From assembly GCA_002418865.1 (NCBI GenBank), contig DIEY01000098.1, positions 13,806 through 77,805 on the forward strand: DNA of 64,000 nucleotides, written 5' to 3'. The stretch comes from Bacteroidales bacterium UBA5762 (GTDB lineage Bacteria; Bacteroidota; Bacteroidia; Bacteroidales; TTA-H9). The notes under the pieces are model-generated. The model saw only the letters and a list, made by a program, of their open reading frames with translations, had not been told where the DNA came from and did not search any database. Below, piece by piece: positions 18,153-29,372 of this stretch (positions within the stretch are counted from its first letter, which is position 1; each line of letters begins with the position of its first letter). The position numbers and the translations under genes were made by a program.

Positions 18153-18428
18153 TCAGCAAGAGGAATGGTTTTAGAGAGTGGTGGCTTGCTGGGTTTTATA
18201 TAAAATATTGATTTAGTTTAATGTAGAATTTTTTGATGTTTACTTTTTCCCATACTAAACCTTGGCATATTAATTGTTTCTAACTAAATGGTTTTGGTTA
18301 ACAATTAATGGATTTTGGTTAGTAATAAAGGACAGGCTACTTGAAATGGCAGCCTGTTTTTTATTTGATAAAAACAATGAGCCTTGCAATTGATTGCAAA
18401 GCTCGTATCAAAGCGTTGGATAAATATT
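17953..18428. other. Intergenic region between convergent dnaX and the T9SS gene
   Basis: This 476-base gap holds no intact gene. It contains the possible minus-strand remnant at 17947-18152, an A+T-rich stretch, and a hairpin at 18332-18357 that can end plus-strand transcripts. Confidence 0.6.
18332..18362 (+). terminator. Rho-independent terminator after dnaX
   Basis: ACAGGCT pairs with AGCCTGT over 7 bp and is followed by a T-run (TTTTTTATTT). It lies about 380 bases beyond the dnaX stop, so either a long 3' UTR or another transcript ends here. Confidence 0.65.
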
Positions 18429-20129
18429 TTACAATACAATTAAACGCTGTCGTAAAACCTTCTGTTCGGGCATTATCATTTCGATGAGATAAATGCCAGA
18501 GCTCATTTTTTCGACATTTAATTCTAATTTTTGCTGTCCCTTGGGGAATATTTTCGAAACCGTTTTAGAAACCCTCACACCGTTCATATCATAAATATTG
18601 AGGGTTACTTTTCCCATGGTAGTCATGTTGAAATTTATGGCAGCAAGATGTTTTGCTGGATTGGGAATAACAAATAGATTTTGTGTTGAAATATCCTCAA
18701 TACCAACTCCGCTTTGTGAATAGAATTGGGCAAGCACTTCCCTTCCAAAAGTAGTGCCTTCGACAATGGTAATGTTTTTATCGTCGAAAAGTGTGAAGAA
18801 GCCCAATCCATTGGCGCAGCATAAACCATTTCCGCCAGCATCATATAATGAAAACTGATAACAATGTTCCGATTCTACGGTAATAGTTTCCTTGATCAAG
18901 GTATTAGCTTCTGTATAAGGTCCGCCTGAAGCTACCAGGCTGTCATCACTGGTTTTGATGTTCCAAGTGATTTCTTCGGGTTTATTGTCGGTTTTAATCC
19001 ATAGGTTCAAAAGCGTTGTAACTGTTTTAGGATCTGTGAGCTGGAAGGTAAGCGTGTCATTCTTACGGTATTCATCTTGCAATTGATTGACCTTGTCGAT
19101 ATAAATTTTGAGAGTACTTGGATTTTGTGGTGTAAACAGGTACTCCGGTAAAGTAATGTTTTTCGATTGAAGAAATCCGATGTTACCAGTCCAAGTATAT
19201 TCCTGTTCAGGATGATTTTCTATTCTATACTTTAATGTAATTGAACTGAGGGGATTAGAACCATTGTTGCGAATGCGAATGATAGGAGTTATTTTCCCTG
19301 TACAATTTTCGGAAGCCACATTACTTAAGGTTAAAATTTCTCCATCATTGTCATAAAGTGGAATAATGGGAGCAGTAGAGCTGTTGGCTGTTTGAAGAAT
19401 TTCCTTGGAAGAATTATTCTGTATGAAGCCTACGGCTGCAAGTTCGTTGTTGTCGTAAACATTGGCCAACTTCCATGAATATTGAAGAATTACATAATCG
19501 CCTGGTGAAAGAGGAGTGGGCAGATATGTTCCACCTGCTCCGGGGAGCATTTTCTTCATGACATTGTAGAAATCTTTTTCGCCATTGGTTCCCGGAGGGG
19601 TATTAAAGTGAATATGTTTTTCGATGATTACATTTTGAGCAACTAATTGGCTGCCGCTCATCAAATCTGTAGGGATCACCAGCATGTTCACGAATATGCT
19701 GTCCTGAGCAGCATTAAGATAGTGCTGAAGCTGTATTTCGGCAGGCGAAGGCATAGTGTAACGATTATTGATAGTGGTCATGGTCCATCCATTAGGATGC
19801 CCTTTGTAATAATTTCCATCGATCACAGAATAAGGCACAGTATTTACGCCATAATAGTTTACTCTTGCGTTATTTTCTTGAGTATTGGCAAAATACATAG
19901 GATCGTTTCCCGGTGAAGGCCAGCTTACATGATAAAAGATAGCCGTAAACTTATCGGGGTTTTGTTGTAATCGCTGAACAATAGTAGGATTCACCGAGGC
20001 ACATGGTCCGCAGGTTGATGAGGTAAATTCTTCGAGTAAAACAAGCCGCTAGGCTTTAGGTTGCTGAGCTATCAATGAAAGATGTATCAGCAGTAATAAA
20101 CTGAGCGTTAAGATTTGTTAATTTTTCAT
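18429..20129 (-). pseudogene. T9SS-sorted thioredoxin-like (Omp28-type) protein, interrupted by two in-frame stops
   Basis: From the ATG at 20129 the frame reads MKN-stop(TAA, 20118-20120)-QILTLSLLLLIHLSLIAQQPKA-stop(TAG, 20049-20051)-RLVLLEEFTSSTCGPCASVNP and then stays open for more than 520 codons. The two stops fall in what is otherwise a signal peptide and the residues just after it. The thioredoxin-like CGPC motif follows, then a long beta-rich region, and a T9SS type A sorting domain at the C-terminus (VIPNPAKHLAAINF, MSSGIYLIEM, RQRLIVL). The largest clean frame (start GTG at 19994) lacks both the signal peptide and the CGPC motif, so it would not be exported. A decayed gene is the simplest reading; a sequencing error is less likely for two independent stops. 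Confidence 0.75.
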
Positions 20130-20393
20130 GTTTTGGTGGTAATTTTTGGATTTGACAAGTAATAATTTATTCGATTTAGTTTTTTCAATGTTTTCTTATT
20201 CAAGCAATTTTCAGGATTGATTTTTTCCAATATCTAATCTTATTTACTGTGATAGGATAAAAGTTGAAGTAAAAATAGCTTTTTCTGATAGCATTAGGCA
20301 ATTATCATTCGATTTTTTTTGGTAAAAGATTGAATTTGGCATATTAGAAAGAGAGGGATGAATTTAGATAGAAGATCTTAAATCTATATATTA

Positions 20394-21489
20394 TTAATTC
20401 TGTGTATTGCTGCCGTTTTCCATCAAATAGGCCTTAATGAAGTCTTGAATATCGCCATCGAGAACTGCTTGTGTATTCCCAGTTTCATAATTAGTACGAT
20501 GATCTTTCACCATTTTATAGGGATGTAGCACATAGCTGCGTATTTGTGATCCCCATTCGATTTTTTTCTTTGCAGCTTCTATGGCGTCTATTTTTTCTCT
20601 TTTCTTGCGTAGTTCAATTTCATAAAGTTTCGATTTGAGCATTTGCAGTGCTTTTTCCTTGTTTTGCTGTTGTGAGCGTGTAACTTGGCATTCTATGACA
20701 ATGCCAGTGGGTTCATGTTTCAACCTAACTGCAGTTTCAACCTTGTTTACATTTTGCCCGCCTGGCCCACTGCTGCGATAGGTTTCCCATGTAATGTCGG
20801 ATGGATTAATATCGATTTCTATGTTTTCATCAACGATGGGATAAACATATACAGAAGCAAAAGAAGTATGACGTCTTGCATTGGAATCGAAAGGCGAAAT
20901 GCGCACAAGACGATGAACTCCATTTTCAGCCTTCAAATATCCAAAGGCATATTCTCCATCGAATTCTAAAACCACATTTTTTATACCTGCTACATCCCCT
21001 TCGTGCAAATCGAGTTCGGTAACCTTGAAATTTTGTCTCTCGCCATATCGAATGTACATGCGCATAAGCATGGAAGCCCAGTCTTGACTCTCTGTTCCCC
21101 CGGCCCCTGCATTGATTTCCATGATAGCTCCTAGTCGGTCTTCCTCTGCCGAAAGCATGTTCATAAATTCCAATTCTTCTACTTCATGTAAGGTTTCTTG
21201 ATAATGCCGATTCACTTCTTGCTCGGTAGCTTCGCCATTATCCAAAAAATCAACCATAACCTTTAAATCTTCAAAGAGGCTCCTGACTTTTTCGAAACGT
21301 TCTATCCATACTTTTTTTGCCTGTATAGACTTGAGGATTTTTTCTGCTGATTTGGGATTATTCCAAAAATCATTTGTGTGTGTTAATTCCTCTTCTTCTT
21401 TTACCTCCTTAAGCTTTGAGTCTATGTCAAAGAAACCTCCTCAAGGCTTCTACCCTTGCTTCGAGAGCTTTAATATCTTCATTTATCAT
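20394..21489 (-). CDS. prfB: Peptide chain release factor 2 (programmed +1 frameshift)
   Basis: RF2 ends translation at UGA and UAA codons. The gene starts at the ATG at 21489 and reads 20 codons ([20 protein letters not shown]), meets an in-frame TGA at 21427-21429, and resumes one base later as [14 protein letters not shown], continuing to 20394. The combined product has 364 residues, typical of RF2. The slippery CTT-TGA-C is preceded by AGGAGG, spaced three bases from CTT exactly as in E. coli. The catalytic motif [13 protein letters not shown] is intact. Annotation that begins at the internal ATG at 21257 would lose the N-terminal domain. recX begins upstream on the same strand, its stop 20 bases before the prfB start. 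Confidence 0.95.
21426..21441 (-). promoter_or_regulatory. Programmed +1 frameshift site in prfB
   Basis: On the minus strand the site reads AGGAGG-TTT-CTT-TGA-C. The Shine-Dalgarno-like AGGAGG stimulates slippage of the peptidyl-tRNA from CTT to TTT when RF2 is scarce, giving autoregulation by RF2 level. This mechanism is established in E. coli and inferred here from the identical layout. Confidence 0.9.
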
Positions 21490-21509
21490 ATAATATAGAA
21501 TTATTAAAA

Positions 21510-22001
21510 TTATTCTTCCATGAGATCTGTTTTGTTTAATAACCTGTAAATCATTTCAGGTTCGTACCCCTTAGATAATGCAAGACGGATGAGTTTTTGA
21601 CGGGCAATATCTGGTGGTTCTTTCAAGAGAGATTTCCGTTTATTGTTTAAGATTTTCTTTAGAGTTGTTTCATATTCTTCATCATCCAATGAGTTGATGG
21701 CCTGTTGTGTTAATTCATCCGATATGTGATGTCGTTGAAGCTCCAACTTGATTTTAATCTTGCCCCATTTTAAATTATGAAATTTTCCTTGGGCAAACAT
21801 GCGGGCAAAACGACCATCATTTATAAACCCTTCTTTGGTGAGTTGCGAAATGATTTTGGGGATTTCGTCTTCGGGTAATCCCCATTGCTTGAGCTTGAGC
21901 CTTAAGTCGTAGCTACATCTTTCCTGAATGGCGCACCATCGTTTTGCCCTGTCTATCAGTGCCTCATCGCTAGAGGTAATTTTTGAGGAAGGATTTTTCA
22001 T
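21510..22001 (-). CDS. recX: Regulatory protein RecX
   Basis: A 163-residue helical protein of the RecX family, which binds RecA filaments and limits recombination. Typical three-helix repeats are visible: ERCSYDLRLKLKQWGL, IISQLTKEGFINDGRFARMF and KLELQRHHIS, followed by KLIRLALSKGYE. The length is within the family range. The -7 box TAATTTTG lies 18 bases upstream of the start. It is followed after 20 bases by prfB, so the two may be co-transcribed. recA is not in the window. Confidence 0.88.
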   Translation of the reverse strand: MKNPSSKITSSDEALIDRAKRWCAIQERCSYDLRLKLKQWGLPEDEIPKIISQLTKEGFINDGRFARMFAQGKFHNLKWGKIKIKLELQRHHISDELTQQAINSLDDEEYETTLKKILNNKRKSLLKEPPDIARQKLIRLALSKGYEPEMIYRLLNKTDLMEE

Positions 22002-22019
22002 AAAAGGATCAAGGAATTA

Positions 22020-22027
22020 CAAAATTA
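22020..22027 (-). promoter_or_regulatory. -7 promoter box of recX
   Basis: TAATTTTG on the minus strand ends 18 bases before the recX start codon. Confidence 0.5.
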
Positions 22028-22138
22028 CATAACTTCTCATTTACGCCTTAGAGAGGAGTAAGCTAATTATTAAGGTAAAATATTAAATCAGAACTCTTCC
22101 CATATAATTTGGGCAGCAAAGGATATTTCCAATAGGTT

Positions 22139-24124
<1,986 letters not shown>

Positions 24125-24137
24125 TCATTTACGTTTG

Positions 24138-24145
24138 CAAAGATA
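24138..24145 (-). promoter_or_regulatory. -7 promoter box of gyrB
   Basis: TATCTTTG on the minus strand matches TAnnTTTG and favours the gyrB start at 24103 over 24124. Confidence 0.5.
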
Positions 24146-24403
24146 GTATTTTTTCTCTTACAAGGGAAGAAAATTTATGAATTATTCTGCCCAAATAATA
24201 AACAAATTCTGAAAATTTTATTTCAATAGCAAAAGTTCAATCTTCTATCTTCATGATGCCTACGTTAAACTAAGAAAGAACATTTTACGTATTATAGTAC
24301 ATTACTTTTTGGGAAAATAATTTTTATTCATTGAAGCTCAAAGGCTTTTCTAATCATGGAAGCGGAAAAATGGATGATTTCTATTTATTTTATTTATAAT
24401 TTA
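24146..24403. other. A+T-rich divergent intergenic region, gyrB to M16 protease
   Basis: No coding frame or RNA structure was recognised between the divergent promoters. The whole gap (24104-24484) exceeds 300 bases and holds only the two promoter boxes. Confidence 0.5.
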
Positions 24404-24411
24404 TATATTTG
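24404..24411 (+). promoter_or_regulatory. -7 promoter box upstream of the M16 protease
   Basis: TATATTTG fits TAnnTTTG and lies 73 bases before the ATG at 24485. Confidence 0.4.
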
Positions 24412-24484
24412 ACCTCTAAACGTATTGTTGAAAAGTGTTTATTGTAATAGATAGCAGACCAATAAGTTAAATATAAGAATTATT

Positions 24485-27325
24485 ATGAAACGTACTTTAG
24501 TTCTTTCTGTTTGTTTATTGTTGGGCTTTTGGCTGAATGCTCAGTTTCAGTATCAACCTCATGCCCCTGTGCCTATTGATCCTTCAGTAAAAATAGGGCA
24601 ACTTTCCAATGGACTGACTTACTACATTCAAAAGAATGGTCAACCCGAAAAGAGAGCCGAATTTTATCTGATTGTGAATGCTGGTGCCATTCTTGAAGAT
24701 CCCGATCAGAATGGATTGGCTCATTTTTGCGAGCATATGGCCTTTAATGGAAGCAAACATTTTCAAAAGCATCAGATCATCAATTATTTGCAATCCATAG
24801 GCATGAAATTTGGTCCCGAGATCAATGCCTTTACGAGCCATGATCTTACTGCTTATATGCTTCAAAATGTCCCTCTTAAGGATCCTGCTCAAATGGATAC
24901 GGCTTTGCTAATTCTATACGATTGGGCCTCGCAGGTAAGCTTCGAGGATGAAGAGATTGATGCCGAACGTGGAGTAATTCATGAAGAATGGCGTACAGGC
25001 CGCAATGCAATGGAACGCATGAATAAAAGAGCCATGAAAAAACTCTTCTACAATTCAAAATATGCCGTTCACGATGTGATTGGCGACATTCAGATTATTA
25101 ACAGCTTTCCTTACGAAACCTTAAGAAGATTTTATCACGACTGGTATCGTCCCGATCTTCAAGCCATAATTGCAGTTGGAGATTTCGATCCTCAAGTAGT
25201 TGAACAAAAAATAGTAGATTTATTTGGTAGCCTACCTAAAAGGGAAAATGCAAGAGAAAGAGCGATAGAAAAAGTTCCTGATCATGAAGAAACCTTAGTA
25301 GCTATTGAAACCGATAAGGAAGCCCAGTATACCGTGGTAGAGGTAGTTTATAAACATGAGCCTGTTGAGAAACGCGATCAGGAATATTTACGCCAACAAT
25401 TGGTTACCCAGCTGTTTAACCAAATGATGAATGCACGCCTGAGTGAAATACAACGACAAGCCGATCCACCATTCATATATGCTTACGATGTTTATACGAA
25501 CCTGGTTCGTTCGAAAGATGCCTATTTGGCTGTTGCCATTACCAAATCAGGAGAAGCTATGAGAGCACTCGAAGCCTTATTGACCGAAAATGAACGTGTT
25601 TTACGTTATGGCTTCACCGAAGGAGAACTTGAAAGAGCAAAGAGTGAACTTCTAAAGCAACGCGAAAATGCTTTCAACGAACGTAATAAACGTAGATCAG
25701 AACAGCTGGTTTGGCAATATATGAATCATTTTTTAGAAAATAAGCCTATACCCGGCCCTGAGTTCGAATATATATTTGCTAAGGATTTATTACCAGGTAT
25801 TACGCTTGAAGAAATAAATGATTTGCCATCAAAATGGATTACGGATAGCAATCGGGTAATTGTGATTCAGGGCCCTCAGAAAGAAGACCTCATATATCCT
25901 AGCGAACAGGAAGTTCTTGATGTATTAGCAAAAATAGAGAAAGAGGAAATTGCTCCTTATATCGATAAGGTTTCTAATAAGCCTCTTATCTCGGAACTGC
26001 CTGAGCCCGGTAAAGTGATAGAATCTTCAGAAGACAAGGCTACCGGCGTAATAACATGGAGATTATCCAATGGAGCAAGAGTCGTTTTGAAACCTACTGA
26101 TTTTAAGGAAGACGAGATTTTATTTGCTGCCCTCAGTTTAGGAGGTACCTCTCTTTATTCTATTGATGAATATCTTTCGGCTCAGTTTGCTGCTTCTATT
26201 ATTGGTGAAAGTGGCCTCGGTGATTTCGATGCCACTGAACTTCAGAAAGCACTGAGCGGGCAAATGGTTGAAATATCACCATACATCGATGAACTGAAAG
26301 AAGGATTTAACGGTCGTTCTTCGAAAAACGACCTCGAAACTTTATTCCAATTGTTGCATCTTTATTTTGGAAAAGCTCGAGCCGATGAAAATATTTATGG
26401 TGCTTATATGAATCGTTTGAAAGCATTTCTCGAAAACAGTGCGCTTGATCCTGAAAATGCCTTCAGGGATACTATTCAGGTAACCATGGCTTCTTATAGT
26501 CCTTATCGTAAGCCTCTTACCGTCGAACGACTCTCAGAAGCTAAACTCAGCCTGATGAAACAAATCTTCGACCAGCGTTTTGCCGATGCCGATGGATTTA
26601 TCTATTATTTTGTAGGAAGTTTTCAGCCCGAGGAATTGAAACCTTTGGTAGAGAAATACTTGGCCTCTTTGCCGTCTATGAAGAAAAACGAGCATTGGAA
26701 GGACCTGAAAATTCAGCCTCCTAAAGGCCAAGTTAAAAAAACGGTAGTGCGTGACATGGAAGACCCCAAAGCCACTGTATTTATTTCATTTACCGGAAAG
26801 TTCGATTACGATCCCATGAAACGCTTGGCTATGTCTGCTATTAATGATATATTAAGCTATAGGTTTATTGAAACCATACGCGAAGAAGAGGGAGCTACCT
26901 ATGGCACAAGTGTTAGAACCCGATTTTCAAAATACCCTAATCCACAGTATCAACTCAATATTCAATTCGACTGCGATCCGGTAAATGCAGAACGCATGAC
27001 TAATATCGTCTATCAGGAAATTGAGAAATTGCGTACTCAAGGTCCTACACAGGAACAAATGCGCAATTTTAAGGAGAATCAGTTGAAAACTTGGGCAGAA
27101 AAAATCAAGGAAAATAGTTTTTGGATGGATAAGTTAACCACAAGTGATTTTGATGGAGAATCGTATGAAAATATTTTGAAATTTCCTGAAATGTTAGAGT
27201 CTTTAACTCCTGAAAAAGTGAAAAATGCTGCTCAGGAAAATTATTCCGGCGAAAACATTGTTCAAATTATTCTCATGCCTTCCGACTTGAGCAAATCGGT
27301 TAGGAATCCAAATATAAAACCTTGA
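24485..27325 (+). CDS. Exported M16 (insulinase-family) zinc metallopeptidase
   Basis: A 946-residue secreted or periplasmic protease with a signal peptide (residues 1 to about 19, FWLNAQ). The inverted zinc motif HxxEH appears as HFCEHMAFNGS, with the third ligand Glu about 75 residues later in ERGVIHEEW. Two M16 halves are present: the active half (about 30-260) and an inactive C-terminal half (about 530-940) lacking HxxEH. This matches the Bacteroidota M16 proteins of 930-950 residues related to PqqL. The substrate is unknown. It is a single-gene unit ahead of the insertion-sequence remnants. Confidence 0.92.
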   Translation: MKRTLVLSVCLLLGFWLNAQFQYQPHAPVPIDPSVKIGQLSNGLTYYIQKNGQPEKRAEFYLIVNAGAILEDPDQNGLAHFCEHMAFNGSKHFQKHQIINYLQSIGMKFGPEINAFTSHDLTAYMLQNVPLKDPAQMDTALLILYDWASQVSFEDEEIDAERGVIHEEWRTGRNAMERMNKRAMKKLFYNSKYAVHDVIGDIQIINSFPYETLRRFYHDWYRPDLQAIIAVGDFDPQVVEQKIVDLFGSLPKRENARERAIEKVPDHEETLVAIETDKEAQYTVVEVVYKHEPVEKRDQEYLRQQLVTQLFNQMMNARLSEIQRQADPPFIYAYDVYTNLVRSKDAYLAVAITKSGEAMRALEALLTENERVLRYGFTEGELERAKSELLKQRENAFNERNKRRSEQLVWQYMNHFLENKPIPGPEFEYIFAKDLLPGITLEEINDLPSKWITDSNRVIVIQGPQKEDLIYPSEQEVLDVLAKIEKEEIAPYIDKVSNKPLISELPEPGKVIESSEDKATGVITWRLSNGARVVLKPTDFKEDEILFAALSLGGTSLYSIDEYLSAQFAASIIGESGLGDFDATELQKALSGQMVEISPYIDELKEGFNGRSSKNDLETLFQLLHLYFGKARADENIYGAYMNRLKAFLENSALDPENAFRDTIQVTMASYSPYRKPLTVERLSEAKLSLMKQIFDQRFADADGFIYYFVGSFQPEELKPLVEKYLASLPSMKKNEHWKDLKIQPPKGQVKKTVVRDMEDPKATVFISFTGKFDYDPMKRLAMSAINDILSYRFIETIREEEGATYGTSVRTRFSKYPNPQYQLNIQFDCDPVNAERMTNIVYQEIEKLRTQGPTQEQMRNFKENQLKTWAEKIKENSFWMDKLTTSDFDGESYENILKFPEMLESLTPEKVKNAAQENYSGENIVQIILMPSDLSKSVRNPNIKP

Positions 27326-27653
27326 GAAGATTTTCAAAGTTTAGGTGTAAGTGAATGTTAGATAAAGAATAAGGTGTAAAACTTGACTAGTCAATATTTA
27401 TAAAGATTAAAAAATCTTTGTTTTATCCTCTCAAAGATTATCACATCAATAGTTCTTGAATGTTGTTTTGTGATGCACTTTCATCATGAATAGTGTAATG
27501 AGAGGCTTATGGAAAGTGGAGCCTTAACCCAACTTGAGCACTCTTCCCCGAAAAAACAAATAAATAATGGTATTTTTAATGATTTAAAAATGCTATCTTA
27601 TTGATTATCAATATTTAAATTTTTAAATCATTTGGTAATTCCAGAATATAGAG
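27326..27653. other. Intergenic region with an A+T-rich inverted repeat
   Basis: No gene was recognised. The stretch ends in the inverted repeat at 27578-27632, next to the transposase remnants. Confidence 0.5.
27578..27632. repeat. Perfect 14-bp inverted repeat
   Basis: AATGATTTAAAAAT at 27578-27591 is the exact reverse complement of ATTTTTAAATCATT at 27619-27632; the loop of 27 bases contains the small palindrome TTGATTATCAA. It directly precedes the plus-strand transposase remnant, so it may be part of an old element or just a structured A+T-rich site. Confidence 0.55.
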
Positions 27654-27830
27654 ATGGAAGATGTTCGGGAAGTTGGGGCTGAATGGTTATGTAAACAAAC
27701 CTTGGAAGAGTTAGGTGTAGAGGATTATTTACGTAGCCTTGAATAGAACGAAAACAACATTGAAACTGCTTTGATTGAGCTAATCACTCGGGCTGTTTAT
27801 CCAATTTCGGAGCGTAAAACTGCCCAGTGG
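27654..27830 (+). pseudogene. Remnant of an IS1634-like transposase
   Basis: The plus strand reads MEDVREVGAEWLCKQTLEEL, then GVEDYLRSLE, a TAG stop (27744-27746), and NENNIETALIELITRAVYPI followed by SERKTAQW. This resembles the N-terminal part of IS1634-type (IS4 superfamily) transposases, where an AEWL...ITRAVYP.SE.KTA pattern is typical. There is no start region, one internal stop and no catalytic domain. The frame is cut at about 27830, where it meets the opposite-strand IS4-family fragment. Confidence 0.6.
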
Positions 27831-28236
27831 AATCAACGATAAAAAGCTCTTTAATACTTAATCCAAGCGTTCGGCTGGACGACAAAAAACTTGAGTAGCG
27901 CTTAACCAAACTGAAATATAGCGATTCAAAGAACTTGCTGTCTCGTTCTCTGTTACCATCGGTTATAATACTTTTGGGTGGCACTTCCTTTAGTCCAAAA
28001 TGACCCAACTTTCCCACACATCCTATCATGCCTTCTACTATTTCGGTTACTGAATCACAACGACTATAAATACCAAACATAATACTCACGAAGTGTGTCC
28101 ATGTACTGAACTTTTTGTAATATCGATCTGATACATGTTTCTTTGCTAACCCACTAAACTTATTCCTGTTAACTAAAGAAAGAACTTGCGTTAATATCGG
28201 CTGACCGATTAAATTTTTATTTGTATTTTTGCTCAT
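27784..28236 (-). pseudogene. Truncated IS4-family transposase with DUF4372 N-terminus
   Basis: An N-terminal fragment of 150 codons. It starts MSKNTNKNLIGQPILTQVLS, continues with the DUF4372 features KHVSDRYYKKFSTWTHF and GKLGHFGLKEVPPKS, and reaches FIVDST, which carries the first Asp of the DDE catalytic triad. Right after VDST the frame (GQFYAPKLDKQPE) is simply the antisense of the IS1634-like remnant, so the rest of the transposase is missing. Full-length members have about 380-400 residues. It is inactive. Confidence 0.78.
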
Positions 28237-28410
28237 GCTGTATAAATTGGTAGTTTAGACAGCAAATATACAGGTTGGTCAGCTTCGGCCGACCTTCCTG
28301 TTTATATCAAAATGTTTTGTCGGTTACTAATGATAAAATAACATAATAAAAGAGCAAGAGAGTCGTTATAAAAATGTTAATAAATGTTAAATGTTTAAAA
28401 CCAAAACACC

Positions 28411-29286
28411 ATGAAACGCACATTAATTGTTTTACTTGCATTTTTGACTTTAGTAGGATGCAATACGAAAAAGAAGGAGATAGAAAGGCTACAGGCTAAA
28501 AACGATAGTTTGTTGCAAGTAGCTCAACTCAACCAAGAGTCTCTTTATGAATATATAACTTCTTTCAATGAGATTCAGAGAAATCTTGATTCGATTAAGG
28601 CTCTGGAAAACATCATTAACGTGAGAACTACCGGGGGCGAGGTGAAGAGTTCAACAAAAGAAGAGATTAATGAAGATATTAAGACCATTTATGAATTATT
28701 GGCGAAAAACAAGAAATTGGTTGCTTCTTTGCAGAAAAAGCTCAGTAGTAGTGATGTGAGGATGGCTGAACTCGAAAAAATGGTTACTTATTTGAATACT
28801 CAGGTTGAAGAAAAAGATGCTCAGATAAATACTCTGAGGGGTGAGCTGGAAAAAATGAATATACAGGTTGCGAATCTTTCGTCTCAAGTTGCTGAGCTCG
28901 AAGAAGTAACTCAGCAGAAAGAAGAAGAGATTCAAAAACATAAGGAAGAAATCGAAATCAAGACCAGCCTGTTGAATATGGCTTATTATGCAATAGGAAC
29001 AAAAAAGGAACTGGCGGATAATAATATTATAACTAAGGAAGGTGGTTTCTTAGGAATAGGTTCCACTAAAACCTTGAAAGAAGACTTCAATAAGGATTAT
29101 TTTACTAAAGTAGATATTACTCGTTTGGAATATATTCCTTTAGGAACAAAGAAAGCAAAACTAATTACTAAACATCCTGCGACTGCTTATCGTATCAGTG
29201 GGGAAAAACGTGCGGATACACTTTTCATTACTAATCCGTCCGAATTTTGGGCTGCAGGCAAATATCTGGTCATAGAGGTAGAATAA
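28411..29286 (+). CDS. Coiled-coil lipoprotein, possibly Cbp1-like
   Basis: A 291-residue lipoprotein with the lipobox LVGC (Cys at about residue 17). Residues about 20-190 are charged heptad-like coiled coil (KEIERLQAKNDSLLQ, MAELEKMVTYLNTQVEEKDAQ). The compact C-terminal domain contains EGGFLGIGSTKTLKEDFN, a conserved-looking loop. The architecture resembles Bacteroidota lipoproteins annotated as Cbp1-type collagen-binding adhesins, but that link is from memory of the family and no binding function is visible. The gene has its own strong terminator. Confidence 0.72.
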   Translation: MKRTLIVLLAFLTLVGCNTKKKEIERLQAKNDSLLQVAQLNQESLYEYITSFNEIQRNLDSIKALENIINVRTTGGEVKSSTKEEINEDIKTIYELLAKNKKLVASLQKKLSSSDVRMAELEKMVTYLNTQVEEKDAQINTLRGELEKMNIQVANLSSQVAELEEVTQQKEEEIQKHKEEIEIKTSLLNMAYYAIGTKKELADNNIITKEGGFLGIGSTKTLKEDFNKDYFTKVDITRLEYIPLGTKKAKLITKHPATAYRISGEKRADTLFITNPSEFWAAGKYLVIEVE

Positions 29287-29305
29287 AAGATCAATAAAGA
29301 CATAC

Positions 29306-29347
29306 AAAAACCGGGTAGGTGTTTGATAATGCTTATCCGGTTTTTTT
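29306..29347 (+). terminator. Strong terminator after the coiled-coil lipoprotein
   Basis: AAAAACCGGGTAGGT pairs with GCTTATCCGGTTTTT over 15 positions including a few G-T wobbles, leaving a 10-base loop, and ends in a run of T residues. Confidence 0.85.
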
Positions 29348-29372
29348 ATTATTTTGCCGGCGAATACGAAGT

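Larger units (their letters stand above)
27654..28290. mobile_element. Composite of two decayed insertion sequences
   Basis: An IS1634-like fragment on the plus strand and an IS4/DUF4372 fragment on the minus strand meet at about 27823-27830. The right limit is uncertain; inverted ends were not identified with confidence. The only mobile DNA recognised in the window. Confidence 0.6.

Noticed and set aside
20049..20120. Stop-codon reassignment as the reason for the TAA and TAG in the T9SS gene
   Set aside because: All intact genes in the window end normally at TAA, TAG or TGA, and both prfA and prfB are present, so a changed code is not supported.
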